Origin: Chloroflexota bacterium
GTDB lineage: Bacteria > Chloroflexota > UBA11872 > VXOZ01
Direction of reading: 5' to 3'
NCBI GenBank assembly: GCA_009839775.1
Contig: VXOZ01000387.1
Coordinates: 1-9,396, forward strand
Length of the DNA: 9,396 nt
Part shown: positions 6,309 to 9,396 of the stretch, in pieces
How the letters are laid out: the number at the start of each line of letters is the position of its first letter
Position numbering within the stretch: position 1 is the first letter of the stretch
The notes under the pieces: model-generated
What the model saw: only the letters and a program-made list of their open reading frames with translations
What the model was told of the DNA's origin: nothing
The model's database searches: none
Position numbers and translations under genes: made by a program

Positions 6309-6565
6309 GGGTTTGCAGCGGTTAGCGCTCTTTTCTCCATAGCGCTGTTGCCTGAGAAGGTGTGCACATTGCGCGCCAAGCCTTCCCGTGCCCTGATAAG
6401 GGAAGGGGAATCTACTCCCCAATGCTGACGCATCTATAAAGTAGCGCGGGGGCTTGTCCCCCGACGGAGTGCGGTGAGACTGCGCGCCACGCCAGCAATA
6501 CGGGGGCATATCACCGCTACGCCTTGTTAAAAAGAACTGAGCATGCACTGGCAAGCGCACACGCC
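6309..6565. repeat. Hairpin-rich non-coding spacer, possible dispersed intergenic repeat
   Basis: No gene is supported between the SBP-3 terminator and the C45 stop. Short inverted repeats are packed together. The palindrome AGCGCT occurs twice, at 6324-6329 and 6341-6346. CCTTCCC (6381-6387) pairs with GGGAAGG (6400-6406). GGGGA (6405-6409) pairs with TCCCC (6416-6420). CGGGGG (6447-6452) pairs with CCCCCG (6458-6463) over a CTTGT loop. GCGGTGA (6471-6477) pairs with TCACCGC (6511-6517), and GTAGCG (6441-6446) pairs with CGCTAC (6515-6520); these last two are mutually exclusive. The CGGGGG-CTTGT-CCCCCG unit resembles repeats common between genes in some bacteria, but only one copy is in the window. 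Confidence 0.45.
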
Positions 6566-7630
6566 TCACAACGTGTACGTGGTGTACCCATTCTCACACG
6601 GGTTGCCGTAGCTGACGTTTAGCCGACCTTGCAGCGGTTCCATCACATAAGACGCCACAGTTTCAATGCTCTCCGCAGTGCCATCATTATGTCTACATAT
6701 GCTATGCGGATGGCCGGCGTGGTCGGACATCATCTGCATCACGTCGGCCGCGGACGCACGGTCTACGCTGGAGACAAGCTGGTCCGCCCGGGCGCAGCGC
6801 GGCTCTGAGTCCGGCAATTGGCTGCGAAACGTGTCGAACGGCTCGAGTTCTGGCGAACGGATGTTATTCGTGTGCGCCAAGGTATCCTCGGTCGCCTCGA
6901 TCACGCCCAACCCGTGGGGCGCCGCGATCTCTGCATCCACCAAGCGGTTCTCGCCATCCACCATGAGATAATTCCCTGCGGAAGAGAATGTCGTCCTGTG
7001 CATTATGTCAAGAACTTCGGCAAGATTGCGGCACTCCAGAATGCGCCGCTTGAGGGGATAATGTGACACCCCAACCCGCCAGCCCTCCGTGTAGAGTTGG
7101 TTCTGCACAAACGCAACGCCATGCTCGTTGAAGCCGGGATAGCCAATCACACCCGCCCACGTGAACATGATGAACGCCGGCTTATCGTCCGGCGACACCC
7201 GCAGCACCACGCCCACGTCCTTCATCCAGTCCGCGACGTCCTGGTTCTGGGCAATAATCGTGCTCTCGTTGTTCGTGCGACTGGTGAGGAAGCCGAGGGA
7301 ACTGCATCCGTCGCTCAAACCGGCATCGCCCAGCGTGAGTTCCGTCCGCACGTTGAGCAGCACAATCTCGGCAAAGGCAACGTTAGCCCCCGCCGCGATG
7401 CCTTCCATCTCCGCGATCGCGTCGGGAATGAACCCCCGGATGGACGGCACGAACGACTCCGCACGGGCGCGCAACGTTGCGCGATCCTGGTTCTTATACT
7501 CTCCAATCGACTGATACGAGTGCTCCAGGAAGCGGTGAATCTGTTCCCGGCAGGCCTCGCCATGCTGACGGCCTATTTCAAACGGCGAGCCGCCGACCGC
7601 AAAGAACGGATAACAATGCGCTTGTGCCAT
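6566..7630 (-). CDS. C45-family autoproteolytic acyltransferase/hydrolase (Ntn-hydrolase)
   Basis: This 354-aa protein resembles isopenicillin-N/6-APA acyltransferase relatives, which self-cleave before a catalytic Cys and then hydrolyse or transfer acyl amides. Visible family features are GSPFEIGRQHGEACREQI at 14-31, LNVRTEL at 92-98, and DGCSSLGF at 107-114, where Cys109 is the expected new N-terminal nucleophile. AQNQDVADWM follows (the usual G-x-N-x-D-W region), then GVAFVQNQLYT, SSAGNYLMVDGE, HTNNI and a closing SICRH...NPCENGYTTY segment. The natural substrate is unknown; most bacterial members are not penicillin enzymes. The frame extends upstream to 7735, but AAGGA (complement of 7639-7643) sits 8 nt before ATG at 7630, and the family N-terminus fits this start. 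There is no signal peptide. It is transcribed divergently from the dehydrogenase-like gene. Confidence 0.88.
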   Translation of the reverse strand: MAQAHCYPFFAVGGSPFEIGRQHGEACREQIHRFLEHSYQSIGEYKNQDRATLRARAESFVPSIRGFIPDAIAEMEGIAAGANVAFAEIVLLNVRTELTLGDAGLSDGCSSLGFLTSRTNNESTIIAQNQDVADWMKDVGVVLRVSPDDKPAFIMFTWAGVIGYPGFNEHGVAFVQNQLYTEGWRVGVSHYPLKRRILECRNLAEVLDIMHRTTFSSAGNYLMVDGENRLVDAEIAAPHGLGVIEATEDTLAHTNNIRSPELEPFDTFRSQLPDSEPRCARADQLVSSVDRASAADVMQMMSDHAGHPHSICRHNDGTAESIETVASYVMEPLQGRLNVSYGNPCENGYTTYTL

Positions 7631-7638
7631 TAGTGACA

Positions 7639-7643
7639 TCCTT
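7639..7643 (-). promoter_or_regulatory. Ribosome binding site that fixes the start of the C45 gene
   Basis: Read on the minus strand, AAGGA is followed after 8 nt by ATG (7630). The alternative ATG at 7639 overlaps this site, and the far-upstream start at 7735 adds 35 residues rich in Cys/Arg that do not look like the family. Confidence 0.65.
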
Positions 7644-7890
7644 GCGTTTATGTAATGTTTCCTCGCCCGGCAACACATATCTTGGTTGCCATACGTGCCC
7701 ACATCGTACGCTGCACATCGCGCGGCGGCAAGCATTCGAACTACCCGCTAAGAACTGTCATAATGTCACCAGCTGCAATCTGAGTGTACTATTGGTTAAC
7801 TCTCAGGCTTGCTATGTTTCTCTTGAAGCTACGTGCGGTGATCGCCTCAATACAACGTGAGTCACAGCGAGTACAATTGGCAATGCTAGT

Positions 7891-8904
7891 ATGAAATCCT
7901 TCGACATCTTCTTCCTCGCCCAGGATACGGTCGCGGTGCAGCGGCAACCGCTTCCCGGCATAAAATCTGGTGAGATTCTGGTACAGCTACGCCGCTCTCT
8001 TATCAGCACCGGCACCGAGTGCATCTGCCTACAGCGCAAATTCGCGCCTGGCACCCACTGGGACAAGTGGGTGCAATACCCGTACCGGCCGGGCTACAGC
8101 GCAGTGGGGATCGTGGCAGAGGCCGCTGACGACGTTAAGGGTTTTTCCGTCGGCGACCGTGTCGCGCTGCCGGTCAAGCATGGGCAGTATGCCGTGCTGG
8201 CCGCAGACCGCGCCGTCAAAGTGCCGGATGGTGTCTCTGATGGCGCTGCCGCGTGGTTCAATCTGGCGTGCATTGCGCAAAATGCCGTGCGGCGGGCGGA
8301 ACACGCGCTGGGCGACGACGTGGTGGTGATAGGCGCCGGCATCCTCGGCCAGCTCGTCGTGCAGTTTGTGCGGTTACTTGGGGCCAATCGTGTCGTAGTC
8401 ATCGACACGGCGCCTGCGCGGCTCACGATGGCGGCAGCCCACGGCGCCACGCACACGCTGCAAATGACGGCCGCTGACGCAGAAGAGGCAATCGCTTCGA
8501 TCACAGGCGGCAGGCTGGCGGACGTCGTCTACGACATCACGGGCAATGCGGCGGTATTACCTACTGCCTTTCCCTTAGCGCGGCGGTTTGGCAAAGTGCT
8601 GCTGCTCGGCGACACCGGCACACCGTCGGACCAACGGCTCACCGGCGATATCATCCGGCGCGGCGTCACGCTCGTTGGCGCCCACAGCACCAATCCGCCT
8701 CCAGTTGCTTCCGACTATGCCCACTGGACCCACAAGCATATGACTGAGCTCTTCTTTACCTACCTGGAACGCGGCCAAATGCAGGTAGAGGACCTTGTCA
8801 CCCACCGCTATGACCCGCGCAGGGCCGCCGAGGCTTACGCCATGCTGACGACCGATCGTTCCCAGGCCATGGGCGTGCTCTTCGACTGGACGCGACTCGG
8901 CTAA
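7891..8904 (+). CDS. Medium-chain dehydrogenase/reductase-like protein (zinc-type ADH superfamily)
   Basis: This 337-aa cytoplasmic protein has the two-domain MDR fold signature: an N-terminal GroES-like domain (about 1-120) and a nucleotide-binding Rossmann domain. In the latter, VVVIGAGILGQLVVQF carries G148-A-G-I-L-G153, and the following strand ends in Asp172, favouring NAD(H) over NADP(H). The usual catalytic zinc pattern is absent: instead of Cys-G-x-D and GHE the sequence reads SLISTGTE and GYSAVG, and there is no four-Cys structural zinc loop. This matches an MDR branch with 'S-x-GTE' motifs, often annotated as zinc-binding dehydrogenase despite lacking zinc ligands. The substrate is unknown. 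The ATG at 7891 gives the expected N-terminus but has no clear Shine-Dalgarno sequence; an in-frame extension is not supported. The upstream 260 bp is shared with the divergent C45 gene. Confidence 0.85.
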   Translation: MKSFDIFFLAQDTVAVQRQPLPGIKSGEILVQLRRSLISTGTECICLQRKFAPGTHWDKWVQYPYRPGYSAVGIVAEAADDVKGFSVGDRVALPVKHGQYAVLAADRAVKVPDGVSDGAAAWFNLACIAQNAVRRAEHALGDDVVVIGAGILGQLVVQFVRLLGANRVVVIDTAPARLTMAAAHGATHTLQMTAADAEEAIASITGGRLADVVYDITGNAAVLPTAFPLARRFGKVLLLGDTGTPSDQRLTGDIIRRGVTLVGAHSTNPPPVASDYAHWTHKHMTELFFTYLERGQMQVEDLVTHRYDPRRAAEAYAMLTTDRSQAMGVLFDWTRLG

Positions 8905-9052
8905 ACGCGTACAGATGCCTACCCTAAAGATGATCGTTGGTTGCACATGCCTTCGGAGTGGAGTATCCGGTGACGGTCATGCCGACGACCGCTCAGGGCA
9001 TCTTCTCCGCCTTGTCCTAGGCTCTCTTGATCTTTGACAATGCGGATACTAC

Positions 9053-9396
9053 CTATACTGCGCTGCTTGCCAAGCGGCTGATTGCCAATCCGAGCAGCAC
9101 GAGAGCGATGCCCAGCACGTTGCTGAGGAAGAGGTTGAGAAGAGCTAACCGTAACTCACCTTCGCGAATGAGGTTTATGCTTTCGATGCCGTAGGTCGAG
9201 AAGGTTGTAAACGCACCGAGCACGCCGATCAGGAAGAAGGTGCGCACGTGGGACGACAGGGCCGTGTGGGCAAGCGGTTCCCAAAGCAGCCCCACGGCGA
9301 AGCAGCCCAAAAGGTTTACGCCGAGTGTCCCCGCCGGAAACGCGCTCTCGAAGTAGCGGCTGATGAGGCCTGAAAGGAGATAGCGGAGAGTCGCGC
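9053..9396 (-). CDS. crcB: Fluoride channel FluC/CrcB (5' end cut by window)
   Basis: FluC/CrcB proteins are small four-helix membrane channels that form antiparallel dimers and export fluoride. The minus-strand frame is open to the window edge, showing 113 residues; about ten N-terminal residues are missing compared with the usual 120-130. Hallmarks are RYLLSGLISR at visible residues 4-13, FPAGTLGVNLLGCF at 19-32 with the conserved Asn27, and GVLGAFTTFSTYGIES at about 57-72, the Phe-box and helix-break region lining the pore. The final helix is LSNVLGIALVLLGLAIS. A TTG at 9310 could be mistaken for the start, but the conserved first helix lies upstream of it. The promoter and any fluoride riboswitch would be outside the window. 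The gene is convergent with the dehydrogenase-like gene, 148 bp away, with no clear terminator between them. Confidence 0.92.
   Translation of the reverse strand, partial: ATLRYLLSGLISRYFESAFPAGTLGVNLLGCFAVGLLWEPLAHTALSSHVRTFFLIGVLGAFTTFSTYGIESINLIREGELRLALLNLFLSNVLGIALVLLGLAISRLASSAV

Noticed and set aside
6176..6569. Two minus-strand frames (85 and 106 codons) across the end of SBP-3 and the hairpin-rich spacer
   Set aside because: They run through the inverted repeats and into the SBP-3 coding sequence, lack ribosome sites and look like translated intergenic repeat.
7097..7633. 178-codon plus-strand open frame opposite the C45 gene
   Set aside because: The complementary strand encodes clear C45 motifs; the antisense translation is His/Arg-rich with no recognisable domain.
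9034..9059. Promoter-like TTGACA and TATACT on the plus strand at the end of crcB
   Set aside because: The spacing is 14 bp, too short for a normal sigma-70 promoter, and no plus-strand gene follows.

Overview
The window is bacterial DNA. It has densely packed genes, Shine-Dalgarno-like sites before several starts, hairpins between convergent genes and moderately high GC. Nothing in it fixes the taxon. Sugar-type Tat/lipoprotein solute-binding proteins together with a pspA-pspAA pair would fit Chloroflexota or a relative, but that is a low-confidence inference. No rRNA, tRNA, CRISPR array, transposase or integrase was seen.

Layout. Bases 1-546 hold the 3' part of a membrane protein ending in a BON-like domain. 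At 655-1986 is the first of three paralogous extracellular solute-binding lipoproteins (SBP-1, plus strand). A perfect 11-bp hairpin at 2044-2069 separates it from a convergent two-gene operon on the minus strand: pspA (2396-3127) and pspAA (2112-2399), which overlap by ATGA. A 345-bp divergent spacer follows, then SBP-2 (3473-4858) and SBP-3 (4879-6264), a 20-bp-spaced tandem pair of identical length (461 aa). A 15-bp perfect inverted repeat closes this pair. It is followed by about 250 bp of hairpin-rich non-coding DNA. A C45-family Ntn-hydrolase/acyltransferase (6566-7630, minus) and a medium-chain dehydrogenase-like protein (7891-8904, plus) are then transcribed divergently. The right edge cuts the start of a FluC/CrcB fluoride channel gene (minus strand).

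How the genes relate. The left two thirds concern the cell envelope: a BON-type membrane protein, three surface binding proteins and a phage-shock membrane-maintenance operon. The binding proteins look like the receptor part of sugar-type ABC importers, but no permease or ATPase gene is present in the window, so their transporter is either outside it or shared. The right third holds unrelated metabolic or housekeeping genes.

No clearly unprecedented system is visible. The points most worth following are the orphan SBP triplet with the psp operon lodged inside it, a patch of SBP-2 with excess amino-acid change, and the hairpin-rich spacer at 6309-6565.
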